Under the pieces are notes generated by a model. That model was not told where the DNA came from. It saw only the letters and a program-made list of their open reading frames with translations, and did no database searches. A program made the position numbers and the translations under genes. Below are positions 1 through 8,373 of a stretch of 55,511 nucleotides of DNA, piece by piece. The stretch comes from Mesorhizobium sp. (GTDB lineage Bacteria > Pseudomonadota > Alphaproteobacteria > Rhizobiales > Rhizobiaceae), in assembly GCF_016793485.1 (NCBI RefSeq), contig NZ_JAEULZ010000045.1, positions 1 to 55,511 of the forward strand, in the 5' to 3' direction. Positions within the stretch are counted from its first letter, which is position 1. Each line of letters begins with the position of its first letter.

Positions 1-10
1 CGATGACCGT

Positions 11-139
11 CCTTCTCCCCTGAGGGAGAAGGTGGCTGAACGCAGCGAAGTCGGACGAGGGGTGGCTTAGCGCCGACTTACCCCCTCATCCGTCTCGGCG
101 CTTTGCGCCGATCCACCTTCTCCCTCAAGGGGAAAAGGG
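11..139. repeat. Rhizobial intergenic palindromic repeat (RIME-like)
   Basis: An imperfect inverted repeat of about 130 bp. The left arm (11-35, beginning CCTTCTCCCC) is complementary to 113-138. The inner segment GGACGAGGGG (53-62) pairs with 82-91. The centre holds a second small stem (CGGCGC/GCGCCG, about 96-110). The arrangement and the 'accttctccctcaagggg' style of sequence resemble the short intergenic mosaic elements common between genes in Rhizobium and Mesorhizobium. It lies just upstream of hisB and has no coding potential. The family name is recalled, not searched. Confidence 0.7.
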
Positions 140-226
140 AGAGGTGTCTGTTCTCTCCACGTCATCAACTTTCCTTTGCAGGATCAGGCTGATAGAAGGC
201 CGCTTTCAGTTCCGCAGGGTTCTCGC

Positions 227-826
227 ATGGCATCGCGTTCCGCAAAGGTCAGCCGCAAGACCAAGGAGACCGGGATTTCGGTCGCCCTCGATATCGACGG
301 CACGGGCAAGGCCGAGATGGCGACCGGGGTCGGTTTCTTCGACCATATGCTGGACCAGCTTTCGCGTCATTCGCTCATCGACATGAAGATCGCGGCCAAG
401 GGCGACCTGCATATCGACGACCACCACACGGTGGAGGATACCGGCATCGCGATCGGCCAGGCGCTGGCCAAGGCCATGGGTGAGCGGCGCGGCATCATGC
501 GCTACGCCTCGCTGGACCTCGCCATGGACGAGACGCTGACGCGGGCTGCGATCGACGTGTCCGGCCGGCCGTATCTGGTCTGGAACGTCGCCTTCCCGTC
601 GCAGAAGATCGGCACCTTCGACACTGAACTGGTGCGCGAGTTCTTCCATGCGCTGGCGCAGAATGCCGGTGTGACGCTGCATGTCACCAATCACTATGGC
701 GCCAACAGCCATCACATCGCCGAAACCTGTTTCAAGGCAGTGGCGCGCGTGCTGCGCGCCTCGCTGGAGCGCGACCCGCGCCAGCCGGACGCGGTGCCCT
801 CCACCAAGGGCAGCCTGAAGGGATAA
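227..826 (+). CDS. hisB: Imidazoleglycerol-phosphate dehydratase
   Basis: Cytosolic enzyme of histidine biosynthesis that dehydrates imidazole glycerol phosphate to imidazole acetol phosphate. The 199-residue protein has the usual length for the monofunctional form. Metal-binding motifs are intact: FFDHM near residue 37, DDHHTVED at 64-71 and SHHIAE at 161-166. An in-frame TTG at 176 would add 17 residues, but the ATG at 227 gives the normal family N-terminus, so I use it. It is the first gene of a long his cluster and lies 4 bp before the next gene. There is no phosphatase domain fused to it, as expected outside enterobacteria. Confidence 0.97.
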   Translation: MASRSAKVSRKTKETGISVALDIDGTGKAEMATGVGFFDHMLDQLSRHSLIDMKIAAKGDLHIDDHHTVEDTGIAIGQALAKAMGERRGIMRYASLDLAMDETLTRAAIDVSGRPYLVWNVAFPSQKIGTFDTELVREFFHALAQNAGVTLHVTNHYGANSHHIAETCFKAVARVLRASLERDPRQPDAVPSTKGSLKG

Positions 827-830
827 TCCG

Positions 831-1310
831 ATGGCCATCTATGTTGTGATGGAGCCGCCCGGAGCGAATGAGGAAGATGCAGCGGAGCGCGCGGTCATTG
901 TGCGCGACGGCTTTTCGCTGATCGCCTTCATCCTGCCGCTGGTCTGGCTCCTATGGCACCGGCTCTGGATCGAAGGGATCGTCGCTTTCGTCGCGAGCGT
1001 CGTGCTGATGGCGCTGGGCGAAACGACGGGCTTTGCGCTTGCGGGTGCGGGCTTGTCGCTGCTGGTCTCGCTCTTCGTGGCGCTGGAAGGTCCGGCGCTG
1101 CGCATCGCGGCGCTGCGCCGGCGTGGCTGGCGCGAATGGGGCGCGGTCGAGGGCGACAGCGCGGCCGATGCGGAAATCCGTTACCTTGCGGGCGAGGATG
1201 AAGAGCCGGATGCGGGGCCGTGGAGTACGGGGCCCGCGTACCGCCCTCCCCCAAGCCCGGCCCATGTCGGCCCGGCTTTGGGGCTGCTCGGCTATCCCGG
1301 AAGAAGCTGA
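831..1310 (+). CDS. DUF2628-type membrane protein in the his operon
   Basis: A 159-residue protein of unknown function. The first 25 residues are soluble. Hydrophobic helices follow at about 28-47, 49-64 and 67-87, and then an acidic, proline-rich tail (about 108-159). The start [10 protein letters not shown] and the R-x-GF lead into the first helix are what I associate with DUF2628 proteins, which sit between hisB and hisH in many rhizobia. It starts 4 bp after hisB stops, and its stop lies 1 bp before the hisH start, so it is co-transcribed and probably translationally coupled. No catalytic motif is visible. The DUF assignment is from memory of the family and its neighbourhood. Confidence 0.8.
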   Translation: MAIYVVMEPPGANEEDAAERAVIVRDGFSLIAFILPLVWLLWHRLWIEGIVAFVASVVLMALGETTGFALAGAGLSLLVSLFVALEGPALRIAALRRRGWREWGAVEGDSAADAEIRYLAGEDEEPDAGPWSTGPAYRPPPSPAHVGPALGLLGYPGRS

Positions 1311-1311
1311 C

Positions 1312-1962
1312 ATGCGGGTTGCAATCATCGACTACGGCTCGGGCAATCTGCGCTCGGCCACCAAAGCCTTCGAGCGCGCCGCGCGCGAAGCCGGCATCGA
1401 CGCCGAGATCGACCTGACGGCGGATGCCGAACGGGTGCGTTCGGCCGATCGCATCGTCCTGCCGGGCGTCGGCGCCTATGCCGACTGCGCGGCGGGCCTG
1501 CACGCGGTCGACGGCATGTGGGAGGCGGTCGAGGAGACGGCGGTTCGCAGGGGAAAACCCTTCCTCGGCATCTGCGTCGGCATGCAACTGATGTCGGAGC
1601 GCGGGCTGGAGAAGGTCGTCACCGACGGATTCGGCTGGATCGCGGGCGATGTGAAGGAGATCACGCCTTCGGATTCGGCGCTGAAGATACCTCAAATCGG
1701 CTGGAACACGATCAAGCTGACGCGGGCTCACCCGATGTTCGAGGGCATCCCGACCGGCGAAAGCGGCCTGCACGCCTACTTCGTCCACTCGTATCACCTC
1801 GTCGCGAAGAACCCGGCGGATGTGCTGGCCGTCGCCGACTATGGCGGGCAGGTGACGGCGGCGGTGGCGCGCGACAATCTTGCGGGAACACAGTTCCATC
1901 CGGAAAAGAGCCAGGCGCTGGGCCTGGCTCTGATCGCAAACTTTTTGCGCTGGAAGCCCTGA
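1312..1962 (+). CDS. hisH: Imidazole glycerol phosphate synthase, glutaminase subunit
   Basis: Class-I glutamine amidotransferase that supplies ammonia to HisF for formation of IGP and AICAR. The 216 residues start with [13 protein letters not shown], the family N-terminus. The catalytic triad is present: nucleophile Cys88 in GICVGMQ, and His196 and Glu198 in FHPEKS. The oxyanion segment PGVGAY is at 51-56. The open frame extends further upstream, but that part is only an overlap with the preceding gene, so ATG 1312 is the start. The TGA stop overlaps the next ATG by one base. Confidence 0.97.
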   Translation: MRVAIIDYGSGNLRSATKAFERAAREAGIDAEIDLTADAERVRSADRIVLPGVGAYADCAAGLHAVDGMWEAVEETAVRRGKPFLGICVGMQLMSERGLEKVVTDGFGWIAGDVKEITPSDSALKIPQIGWNTIKLTRAHPMFEGIPTGESGLHAYFVHSYHLVAKNPADVLAVADYGGQVTAAVARDNLAGTQFHPEKSQALGLALIANFLRWKP

Positions 1963-2264
1963 TGACCGACGAGCCGGCAAAGAAGGGCTACTGGATGGGT
2001 ATGGTCGACGTGACCGACCCGGAAAACTACCCGCGCTACATCGCCGCCAACAAGGCCGCCTTCGACAAGTATGGCGCGCGGTTCATCGTGCGCGGCGGTC
2101 GCGGCGAAGTGCTTGAGGGGCCGACGGCTTCGCGGCTGATCGTCATCGAATTCGACAGCTACCAAAAAGCGCTCGATTGCTATCATTCGCCGGAATATCA
2201 GGAAGCGCTAAAATTACGACAGGCCTATTCGACGGCGCATATCGCCATCGTGGAGGGCGTATGA
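1962..2264 (+). CDS. DUF1330 family protein
   Basis: A 100-residue soluble protein with the ferredoxin-like dimeric alpha/beta-barrel layout of DUF1330. It has an N-terminal strand with 'GYWMGMVDVTDPE', a middle 'GARFIVRGG' strand, and the C-terminal 'FDSYQKALDCYHSPEY' helix that is typical of the family. The biochemical role of this family is not established. It begins at an ATG that overlaps the hisH stop, and its stop overlaps the next start (ATGA), so it is embedded in the his operon. Family recognition is good; any link to histidine synthesis is only by position. Confidence 0.88.
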   Translation: MTDEPAKKGYWMGMVDVTDPENYPRYIAANKAAFDKYGARFIVRGGRGEVLEGPTASRLIVIEFDSYQKALDCYHSPEYQEALKLRQAYSTAHIAIVEGV

Positions 2265-2752
2265 CGCCCGACCTGTCCGCCTGGACCGATTTCCTTGCGG
2301 CTGTTGCCGGCGCAACGGCGGCGCTGCTCGGACTGTTCTTCGTGTCGCTGTCGCTGAACCTGGAGAAGGTGCTCGCCGGCAACGGCCTGACGGAGCGCGC
2401 CGAGCAGGCGCTGATCCAGTTGCTGGCGGCGCTGATGGTCGCGCTCCTGCTGCTGATGCCGGGCCTGAGCCTGTTCGTTGCCGGTAGCGGCGTGCTCGTC
2501 ATCGCTGTGGTCACCGGCATCATCGGCACCGTGCTTGCTGCGCGCAGCCTCCGGCGCGCAAAGGGATACGGTCGCGTCTACACCGCCAACCTCGTCCTGT
2601 TCGAGCTGGCGATCCTGCCTTGGGTCATCGGGGGGTTGCTGCTGATGGCTGGCAACGCCGACGGGGCCTACTGGCTTGCGGCCGGCATCTGCCTGTCGAT
2701 CGCCAAGGCCGCATTCGATTCCTGGGTTTTCCTCGTCGAGATCAACCGCTGA
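2261..2752 (+). CDS. Unknown five-helix membrane protein in the his operon
   Basis: A 163-residue protein of unknown function with five likely transmembrane helices at about 9-32, 50-74, 77-95, 108-131 and 136-160. The only sizeable soluble parts are the loop at 33-49 and the basic loop at 96-106 ([11 protein letters not shown]). I do not recognise a named family. The start ATG (2261) overlaps the preceding stop as ATGA and the TGA overlaps hisA's ATG, so translation is likely coupled on both sides. The longer frame from about 2177 lies inside the DUF1330 gene and is not needed. Possible roles (small-molecule permease or membrane anchor) are not shown by the sequence. Confidence 0.8.
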   Translation: MTPDLSAWTDFLAAVAGATAALLGLFFVSLSLNLEKVLAGNGLTERAEQALIQLLAALMVALLLLMPGLSLFVAGSGVLVIAVVTGIIGTVLAARSLRRAKGYGRVYTANLVLFELAILPWVIGGLLLMAGNADGAYWLAAGICLSIAKAAFDSWVFLVEINR

Positions 2753-3492
2753 TGATCCTGTTCCCCGCCATAGACCTCAAGGACGGAAAATGCGTGCGCC
2801 TGAAACTCGGCGATATGCAGACGGCCACCATCTACAACGAGGATCCGGCAGCGCAGGCCAAGGCCTTCGAGGATCAGGGGTTCCGCTGGCTGCACGTGGT
2901 CGACCTGAATGGTGCCTTCGAGGGCAAGAGCGTCAACAGCGCGGCGGTCGGCGCCATCCTGAAGGCGACGCGGAACCCGGTGCAGCTCGGCGGCGGCATC
3001 CGCACGCTTGACCAGATCGAGGACTGGCTGGATCGCGGGCTGGCGCGCGTCATCCTTGGGACAGTGGCGGTGCGCGAGCCTGATCTGGTGAAGGAAGCAT
3101 GCCGGAAATTTCCGGGCCGGATCGCCGTCGGCATCGATGCGCGCGGCGGCAAGGTCGCGGTCGAGGGCTGGGCTGAGGCGTCGAGCCTCGGCGTGATCGA
3201 ACTGGCGAAGAAGTTCGAGGGCGCGGGCGTCGCGGCCATCATCTACACCGACATCGACCGCGACGGGGTGCTGACCGGCATCAACTGGGAGTCGACCATC
3301 GTGCTTGCCGACGCCGTGTCGATCCCGGTCATTGCCTCAGGCGGGCTCGCCTCGCTGGATGACATCAGGCGCATGACCTTGCCCGATGCGCGCAAACTCG
3401 AAGGCGCAATTTCCGGCCGCGCTCTATATGATGGACGTATCGATCCGGCCGAGGCGCTTGCCATACTGCGCGATGCCGGGAAAGGCGACTGA
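2752..3492 (+). CDS. hisA: Phosphoribosylformimino-AICAR ribotide isomerase
   Basis: (Beta/alpha)8-barrel enzyme converting ProFAR to PRFAR in histidine synthesis. The 246-residue protein begins [12 protein letters not shown], with the catalytic acid/base Asp8. The second catalytic Asp129 sits in VGIDARGG, and phosphate-binding loops are LGGGIRT (79-85) and the ASGGLAS segment near 200. It starts at an ATG overlapping the previous stop and is followed 1 bp later by the arginase-fold gene. Length and motifs are ordinary. Confidence 0.97.
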   Translation: MILFPAIDLKDGKCVRLKLGDMQTATIYNEDPAAQAKAFEDQGFRWLHVVDLNGAFEGKSVNSAAVGAILKATRNPVQLGGGIRTLDQIEDWLDRGLARVILGTVAVREPDLVKEACRKFPGRIAVGIDARGGKVAVEGWAEASSLGVIELAKKFEGAGVAAIIYTDIDRDGVLTGINWESTIVLADAVSIPVIASGGLASLDDIRRMTLPDARKLEGAISGRALYDGRIDPAEALAILRDAGKGD

Positions 3493-3493
3493 C

Positions 3494-4330
3494 GTGAAAC
3501 TATCCCTCATCCTCGCACCTTATGACAGCGGCCGCCGCGACCATGGCTTCGGCAAGGGACCGGAGGCGCTGATATCAGGCGGTCTGGTCGAAACGCTGAC
3601 GATGGAAGGGCACGATGTTGCCATAGAGGAAGTCGGCTCCATCAAGGGGCTTGACGACCGCGAGATCGCAACTGGTTTCGCCGTCTGCAAGGAGGTGGCC
3701 GCGAAGGTCAGCGCCGCGCGCCAGGCGGGCCGCTTCCCGATCGTTCTCGCCGGGAACTGCCTGACCGCCTGCGGTTCGATAGCCGGCGAAGAAGCGGATT
3801 CGATCATCTGGTTCGATCAGCACGGCGACATCAACACCCCAGAAACGTCCGCGCATGGTTTTCTCGACGGCATGGCCCTGGCGACCGCGCTTGGCCTCTG
3901 CTGGCGGCCGATGGCCTACACCATCCACGATTTCCGCCCCATCGCGCCGGCGAAAAGCATGCTTGTCGGCGCCCGCGACCTCGATCCCGAGGAAAAGGTG
4001 GTGCTTGGAAGCCTGCCCGTGATCCGCGCCGAGGTGACCGACGCGGCCGAAAAGGTGTCGGCGCTCAAGGCGAATGGCGTCAAGCGCACCCACCTGCACA
4101 TCGATCTCGATGTCCATGACCCGGACGAGTTGCAGGTCAACCGATACGCCCTGTCGGGTGGCCCCACGCCGAGGCAGGTGCGCGATGCGGCCAGCTGCAT
4201 GGCGCGCTCGGCGCCGATCGTCGGACTGACGCTGTCAGCCTACGATCCGGCTTTTGACGCCAAGAGCGAAGTTCCGCCCGTCGTCGGCCATCTGCTGGTC
4301 GATTTCCTGGCCGCGATGGAACAGGCCTGA
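3494..4330 (+). CDS. Arginase/agmatinase-fold protein, probably atypical or non-hydrolytic
   Basis: A 278-residue ureohydrolase-fold protein between hisA and hisF, starting at GTG 3494 one base after hisA. Two of the three metal-binding signatures are recognisable: DQHGD at 108-112 (family DxHxD) and DLDVHDP at 204-210 (family DxDxxDP). The first signature, normally GGDHS with a manganese-ligand histidine, reads [10 protein letters not shown] here (86-95), so the histidine is replaced in the GNC segment. The protein could bind one metal, use another ligand set, or have a non-arginase function. Its stop overlaps the hisF ATG. The family is clear, but the substrate is unknown and I would not call it arginase or agmatinase. 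Confidence 0.8.
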   Translation: MKLSLILAPYDSGRRDHGFGKGPEALISGGLVETLTMEGHDVAIEEVGSIKGLDDREIATGFAVCKEVAAKVSAARQAGRFPIVLAGNCLTACGSIAGEEADSIIWFDQHGDINTPETSAHGFLDGMALATALGLCWRPMAYTIHDFRPIAPAKSMLVGARDLDPEEKVVLGSLPVIRAEVTDAAEKVSALKANGVKRTHLHIDLDVHDPDELQVNRYALSGGPTPRQVRDAASCMARSAPIVGLTLSAYDPAFDAKSEVPPVVGHLLVDFLAAMEQA

Positions 4331-5121
4331 TGCTCAAGGCGCGCGTCATCCCCTGCCTGGACGTCAAGGACGGCCGTGTCGTCAAGGGCGTCAACTTCGT
4401 CGATCTCATCGACGCGGGCGACCCGGTCGAGGCGGCGACGGCCTATGATGCGGCGGGCGCGGACGAGCTTTGCTTCCTCGATATCACGGCCTCCTCCGAT
4501 AACCGCGAGACTATCTTCGACGTCGTGGCGCGCACCGCCGAACGCTGCTTCATGCCGCTGACGGTGGGCGGCGGCGTGCGGGCGGTCGGCGATATCCGCA
4601 AGCTGCTGCTGGCCGGCGCCGACAAGGTCTCGATCAACACGGCGGCGGTGAAGAACCCGGAGTTCGTGGCCGAGGCGGCTGACAAGTTCGGCAACCAGTG
4701 CATCGTCGTGGCGATCGACGCCAAGAAGGTATCGGCACCAGCCGAAACCAACCGCTGGGAAATCTTCACCCATGGCGGCCGGCAGTCGACCGGCATCGAT
4801 GCGGTGGAATTCGCCCGAAAAGTCGTCGACCTCGGCGCGGGTGAGATCCTGCTCACATCCATGGACCGTGACGGCACCAAGGCCGGCTATGACATTGCGC
4901 TGACACGCGCCATTGCCGATGCGGTGCGGGCGCCGGTGATCGCCTCCGGTGGTGTCGGTACGCTGGACCATCTGGTCGAGGGCGTGCGCGACGGCCACGC
5001 CACCGCGGTGCTCGCCGCCTCGATCTTCCATTTTGGCACCTATTCCATCGGCGAGGCGAAAGCCTTCATGGCGAAGGCGGGGCTGCCGATGCGGCTGGAC
5101 TCTTTTGCTGCGGCGCAATAA
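4330..5121 (+). CDS. hisF: Imidazole glycerol phosphate synthase, cyclase subunit
   Basis: (Beta/alpha)8-barrel cyclase partner of HisH that makes imidazole glycerol phosphate and AICAR. The 263 residues start [20 protein letters not shown], carrying catalytic Asp11. Asp130 is in VVAIDAKK, and the phosphate loops VGGGVR (79-84) and ASGGVGT are present. The length is slightly above the 250-258 typical of the family, with the extra residues at the C terminus. ATG 4330 overlaps the previous stop. Confidence 0.97.
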   Translation: MLKARVIPCLDVKDGRVVKGVNFVDLIDAGDPVEAATAYDAAGADELCFLDITASSDNRETIFDVVARTAERCFMPLTVGGGVRAVGDIRKLLLAGADKVSINTAAVKNPEFVAEAADKFGNQCIVVAIDAKKVSAPAETNRWEIFTHGGRQSTGIDAVEFARKVVDLGAGEILLTSMDRDGTKAGYDIALTRAIADAVRAPVIASGGVGTLDHLVEGVRDGHATAVLAASIFHFGTYSIGEAKAFMAKAGLPMRLDSFAAAQ

Positions 5122-5152
5122 ACGGCCCGCACGAGGGAATAACGAGGCAGGC

Positions 5153-5494
5153 ATGGCGGATTTCTCGCTTTCCGATCTGGAAAAGATCATCGCCGAGCGA
5201 GGCCGTTCTGGCGACGCTTCCTCATGGACGGCAAAGCTGTTTGCCGGCGGGCCTGAGAAAGCAGCCAAGAAACTCGGCGAGGAAGCCGTGGAAACGGTGA
5301 TCGCGGCCGTGGCGCGGGACCGCAAGGCGCTCGTTTCCGAAAGCGCTGACCTTGTCTATCATTGGCTGGTCGTGCTGGCGCTTGCCGAGGTGCCCGTTTC
5401 GGAAGTGCTGGCTGAACTCGAGCGGCGCACGGCCCAGTCCGGCATCGCGGAGAAGGCGTCGCGGCCTGAAGCTGGGAGCGGCGCGGCGGGCTGA
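5153..5494 (+). CDS. hisE: Phosphoribosyl-ATP pyrophosphatase
   Basis: Hydrolyses PR-ATP to PR-AMP, the second step of histidine synthesis. The 113-residue protein has the MazG-like four-helix NTP pyrophosphatase fold. The metal-binding EE..E..D pattern is visible in [13 protein letters not shown] (about 39-51) and the ESADLVYHW segment (about 63-71). It is a stand-alone HisE, not fused to HisI. The start ATG 5153 has a GAGG-type ribosome site just upstream. It is followed 22 bp later by coaA, the usual rhizobial order. Confidence 0.96.
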   Translation: MADFSLSDLEKIIAERGRSGDASSWTAKLFAGGPEKAAKKLGEEAVETVIAAVARDRKALVSESADLVYHWLVVLALAEVPVSEVLAELERRTAQSGIAEKASRPEAGSGAAG

Positions 5495-5516
5495 GCCTGC
5501 GGCGGGGGAGCAGTCG

Positions 5517-6476
5517 ATGGATACGCCTGTCGCGAGCGGCAAATATTCGCCCTACCGCTTCTATTCGGCGGAACGCTGGGCCGAATTCGCCGAAGGCGCG
5601 TCGCTCGACCTGACTCACGACGACGTTCGCAGGCTTTCCTCGCTCAACGACCCGATCGACCTCGACGAAGTCAGGCGCATCTACCTGTCGATCTCGCGGC
5701 TTCTGTCTGCGCATGTGGAAACCAGCCAGCTGCTGTTCAAGCAGCGCCGCGAGTTCTTCAACCGCCCGCATGCGGTCAAGACGCCCTTCATCATCGGCAT
5801 CGCCGGTTCGGTCGCCGTCGGCAAGTCCACCACCGCGCGCCTGCTGAAGGAGCTTCTCGCGCGCTGGCCTTCCAGCCCGAAGGTCGACCTGATCACGACG
5901 GACGGCTTTCTGTTTCCGAACGAGGTCCTGCGCCGCAAGGGGCTGATGGAACGCAAGGGTTTTCCCGATAGCTACGACGTCGGCGCGCTGCTGCGCTTCC
6001 TCTCTGCGATCAAGTCGGGGCAGGCCGACGTGCGCGCGCCCGTCTATTCGCACCTCACCTACGACGTGGTGCCCGGAGAGCATGTCGTCATCGACCGACC
6101 GGACATCCTGATCTTCGAGGGGCTGAACGTGCTGCAGACGCGCGACCTGCCCAAGGACGGCCGGTTCGTGCCCTTCCTGTCCGACTTCTTCGACTTCGCT
6201 GTCTATATCGACGCCGAGGAGGAACTGATCCACGACTGGTATGTCGAGCGCTTCATGCGGCTGAGGGAAACCGCTTTCCGCAACCCGAAATCCTTCTTCC
6301 ATCGCTATTCCGAACTGTCGGAGGCAGCGGCTATGGCCATCGCCGAAGGGCTTTGGAACAACATCAACCTGAAGAACCTGCGCGAGAACATCCGCCCCAC
6401 GCGCCCGCGCGCAGATTTGATCCTGAAGAAGGGCGCGGACCATCGGGTCGAACAGGTCGCGCTCAGGAAGTTGTGA
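5517..6476 (+). CDS. coaA: Pantothenate kinase, type I
   Basis: Phosphorylates pantothenate, the first committed and CoA-feedback-regulated step of coenzyme A synthesis. The 319-residue protein has the P-loop GSVAVGKST at 97-105, the TTDGFLFPN segment, the RKGFPDSYD motif and the later YVERFMRLR and FFHRY motifs of the prokaryotic type I family. ATG 5517 follows a GGGGGAG ribosome site. It forms the last gene of the his operon, and a terminator lies about 145 bp downstream. Confidence 0.96.
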   Translation: MDTPVASGKYSPYRFYSAERWAEFAEGASLDLTHDDVRRLSSLNDPIDLDEVRRIYLSISRLLSAHVETSQLLFKQRREFFNRPHAVKTPFIIGIAGSVAVGKSTTARLLKELLARWPSSPKVDLITTDGFLFPNEVLRRKGLMERKGFPDSYDVGALLRFLSAIKSGQADVRAPVYSHLTYDVVPGEHVVIDRPDILIFEGLNVLQTRDLPKDGRFVPFLSDFFDFAVYIDAEEELIHDWYVERFMRLRETAFRNPKSFFHRYSELSEAAAMAIAEGLWNNINLKNLRENIRPTRPRADLILKKGADHRVEQVALRKL

Positions 6477-6570
6477 GGGGCCCGAGGGCCACTATCCGTA
6501 GTGAACGCAATTGTGATTTCGCGGCGCAACGCCAAGAGCTTAGAACATCTCGGTCGACACGGAGACCAAC

Positions 6571-6684
6571 GTGGCGAAACCAAGCATTACAAGAGTTTCC
6601 GCAAACACCTCCAGAATGCCTGAAAGCCGCGCCCGACGTGGCTTTCTTTTTGACGCCAACATCCTAAGCTTAAAGCTAACTTAA
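6571..6684 (+). other. Possible 37-codon reading frame with ribosome site (doubtful)
   Basis: A GTG at 6571 preceded by GGAG at a 6-base distance opens a 37-residue frame beginning MAKPSITRVSANTSR and ending at 6684. The first 14 residues resemble, from memory, the start of small rhizobial membrane-associated proteins ('ITRVxANTS'), but the rest does not. The coaA terminator hairpin (6622-6651) lies inside it, and the CtrA box overlaps its end. It may be a remnant of a truncated gene, or chance. Confidence 0.15.
6622..6651 (+). terminator. Rho-independent terminator of the his-coaA operon
   Basis: Stem GAAAGCC (6622-6628) and GGCTTTC (6640-6646), with an 11-nt GC-rich loop, followed by TTTTT. 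It lies 145 bp after the coaA stop and before the glycosyltransferase promoter region, so it most likely ends transcription of the his-coaA operon. Confidence 0.7.
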
Positions 6685-6685
6685 C
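6670..6685 (+). promoter_or_regulatory. Consensus CtrA binding box
   Basis: The sequence TTAA-N7-TTAAC (TTAA at 6670-6673, TTAAC at 6681-6685) is an exact match to the full CtrA recognition site of alphaproteobacteria. It ends 47 bp before the ATG of the following gene, a normal promoter position, and a further TTAAC half site is at 6701-6705. Exact consensus is seen; regulation by CtrA is inferred. Confidence 0.55.
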
Positions 6686-6732
6686 CGCACCGCCTCTATT
6701 TTAACGACGCACGAAACAGGCGGTGGCGGACG

Positions 6733-7719
6733 ATGAACGCACCCTTTCCGCATCCCGAAGTACTGGACGCCCCGGTCGCAACCCCAGGACGCGATGTCTG
6801 CATCGCAACCGTTTCGCTGATCGTTCCCCTTCACAACGAAGAGGAGGCCATCGCCCCTTTCCTGGAGGCGGTCTATCGCAACACCGAACTGCTGACTGAG
6901 CAAGGGATCGCCTTCGACTTCATCTTCGTGAACGACGGCAGCACCGACGACACGCTCGACACACTGCTCAAGGCGCAGAAGGACGATCCTCGCATCCGCA
7001 TCATCGACCTGTCTCGAAACTTCGGCAAGGACGCGGCGATGACAGCCGGGCTCGATTATTGCGACGCCGATGCCGCCATCCCGATCGATGTCGATCTCCA
7101 GGATCCGCCCCAAGTCATTCCGCAACTGATCGAGAAATGGCGCGAAGGCTACGAGGTGGTGCTGGCGAAACCCTCCGGCCATTCCTTACGCGGCACGGCA
7201 AAGCGCCGCTCGGCGCTCAATCCTGTCCAGAACCTGATCGCGACCCGGAAAACGTCGCACGAAGTTCGCGATTTCCGACTGATGGATCGCCAGGTGGTCG
7301 ATGCGTTGCGTTCATTGCCCGAAAGACAGCGTCACATGCGGGGTCTTTTGACGTGGGTCGGTTTTCGGACCACATCGTTCGACTACGATCCGGAATTCCG
7401 CTCCGCGCACCCATCGCAGCCACGCAGTCGTAATCCGAACACAGGACGGACCGGCGCGCTCACACAGCCGCTTCAGGCATGCACATGGCTCGGGGCGGCA
7501 TCGGCCGCGCTGGCGTTGGTCTATTGCGGAGCCATCGCGGCGAAGACGCTGATCTTCGGCGCAGACATTCCAGCCTATGCATGGCTTCTGGCAAGCGTAC
7601 TGTTCATTGGCGGCGTCCAGCTTGTCGGTATCGGTGTCACGGGCAGGTATCTCGTGCGCATGGATGCCGAAATAAAGCAGAGGCCCGTCTATCTTCTGCG
7701 CCGCATATACGGAAGCTGA
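6733..7719 (+). CDS. Membrane-anchored family 2 glycosyltransferase (GtrB/DPM1-like), divergent
   Basis: A 328-residue GT2 enzyme of the kind that transfers a sugar from a nucleotide or to undecaprenyl phosphate at the inner membrane. The catalytic domain (about 27-145) is well preserved: VPLHNEE at 31-37, VNDGSTDDT at 66-74, NFGKDAAM at 96-103 and the metal site DVDLQDPP at 119-126. Two C-terminal helices (about 252-275 and 282-305) precede a normal end (IKQRPVYLLRRIYG). In between, 147-180 and 219-248 look degenerate: VGDFR is VRDFR, and the G-x-S-K-W motif before the first helix is missing, although FRLMDRQVVD (181-190) is intact. The frame is open throughout. It may be a decaying or diverged enzyme. 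The upstream CtrA box suggests cell-cycle control. Confidence 0.8.
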   Translation: MNAPFPHPEVLDAPVATPGRDVCIATVSLIVPLHNEEEAIAPFLEAVYRNTELLTEQGIAFDFIFVNDGSTDDTLDTLLKAQKDDPRIRIIDLSRNFGKDAAMTAGLDYCDADAAIPIDVDLQDPPQVIPQLIEKWREGYEVVLAKPSGHSLRGTAKRRSALNPVQNLIATRKTSHEVRDFRLMDRQVVDALRSLPERQRHMRGLLTWVGFRTTSFDYDPEFRSAHPSQPRSRNPNTGRTGALTQPLQACTWLGAASAALALVYCGAIAAKTLIFGADIPAYAWLLASVLFIGGVQLVGIGVTGRYLVRMDAEIKQRPVYLLRRIYGS

Positions 7720-7721
7720 TC

Positions 7722-7751
7722 GAACGCCGCGGGCTGTCAGAACCGGCGTTC
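7722..7751. terminator. Hairpin between convergent genes
   Basis: Stem GAACGCCG (7722-7729) and CGGCGTTC (7744-7751) with a 14-nt loop, filling the 30 bp between the glycosyltransferase stop and the alkB stop. No T-tract follows on either side, so it may only slow or protect transcript ends. Confidence 0.35.
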
Positions 7752-8373
7752 AGGCGGGAGTCACCCTTCTCAGCGTCAGGTTGATGCGGCCGCCGTTCTT
7801 CAGGAGGGTCGAGCTTCCCGGGTAGATGCGGTCGACGCCGTGGAAGGCCAACCGTCCTTCGCCGCCGAGGACGACGACATCGCCGGAACGCAGCCGGAAG
7901 GATTGCGTCGGGTCGCCGCGGTTGGTGCCGCCGACGCGGAACAGGCAGTCGTCGCCCAGCGAGACGGAGACGACGGGCGCGGAGAAATCGCTCTCGTCGC
8001 GATCCTGGTGAAGGCCCATCTTTGCCGCGTCCGAATAGAAGTTGACGAGGCAGGCTTGCGGCGGCTCGGGATGGTCGGCGACCTCGCGCCAGAGGTCAAG
8101 CAGGGTTTGCGGGATCGGGGGCCATGGCTCGTTGGTGACGGGATGCGTCGGCTGGTAGCGATAGCCGCGCTCCTTGTCGGTGACCCAGCCGAGTTCGCCG
8201 CAATTGGTCATGCGCACGCTCATTTCCTTGCCGGTGCGGGGGATGGCTGGAGTGAACAGTGGCGCGGCCTCGACGACGCGGCGGATGTCCTCGACCAGGG
8301 CCTGTTGGGCGGTGCGGTCGAAGCGGTCGGGAAGGGTGCGAATGCCCGACGGCAGGGTCTTGTCTGCCGACAT
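7750..8373 (-). CDS. alkB: AlkB-type Fe(II)/2-oxoglutarate dioxygenase
   Basis: Oxidative dealkylation enzyme that removes methyl groups such as N1-methyladenine and N3-methylcytosine from nucleic acids. In the 207-residue protein the iron ligands are visible as H122-x-D124 in GLHQDRDE and H178 in FHGVDRI. The 2-oxoglutarate-binding arginines are R196 and R202 in RINLTLRRV. The NFYSDAAKMG segment is the usual nucleotide-recognition region. Its ATG overlaps the stop of arfB by one base, so the two form a minus-strand operon. It could act on DNA or RNA; the sequence does not decide. Confidence 0.93.
   Translation of the reverse strand: MSADKTLPSGIRTLPDRFDRTAQQALVEDIRRVVEAAPLFTPAIPRTGKEMSVRMTNCGELGWVTDKERGYRYQPTHPVTNEPWPPIPQTLLDLWREVADHPEPPQACLVNFYSDAAKMGLHQDRDESDFSAPVVSVSLGDDCLFRVGGTNRGDPTQSFRLRSGDVVVLGGEGRLAFHGVDRIYPGSSTLLKNGGRINLTLRRVTPA

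Noticed and set aside
176-226. Upstream TTG start for hisB
   Set aside because: It would add 17 residues not seen in HisB proteins. ATG 227 gives the normal N-terminus.
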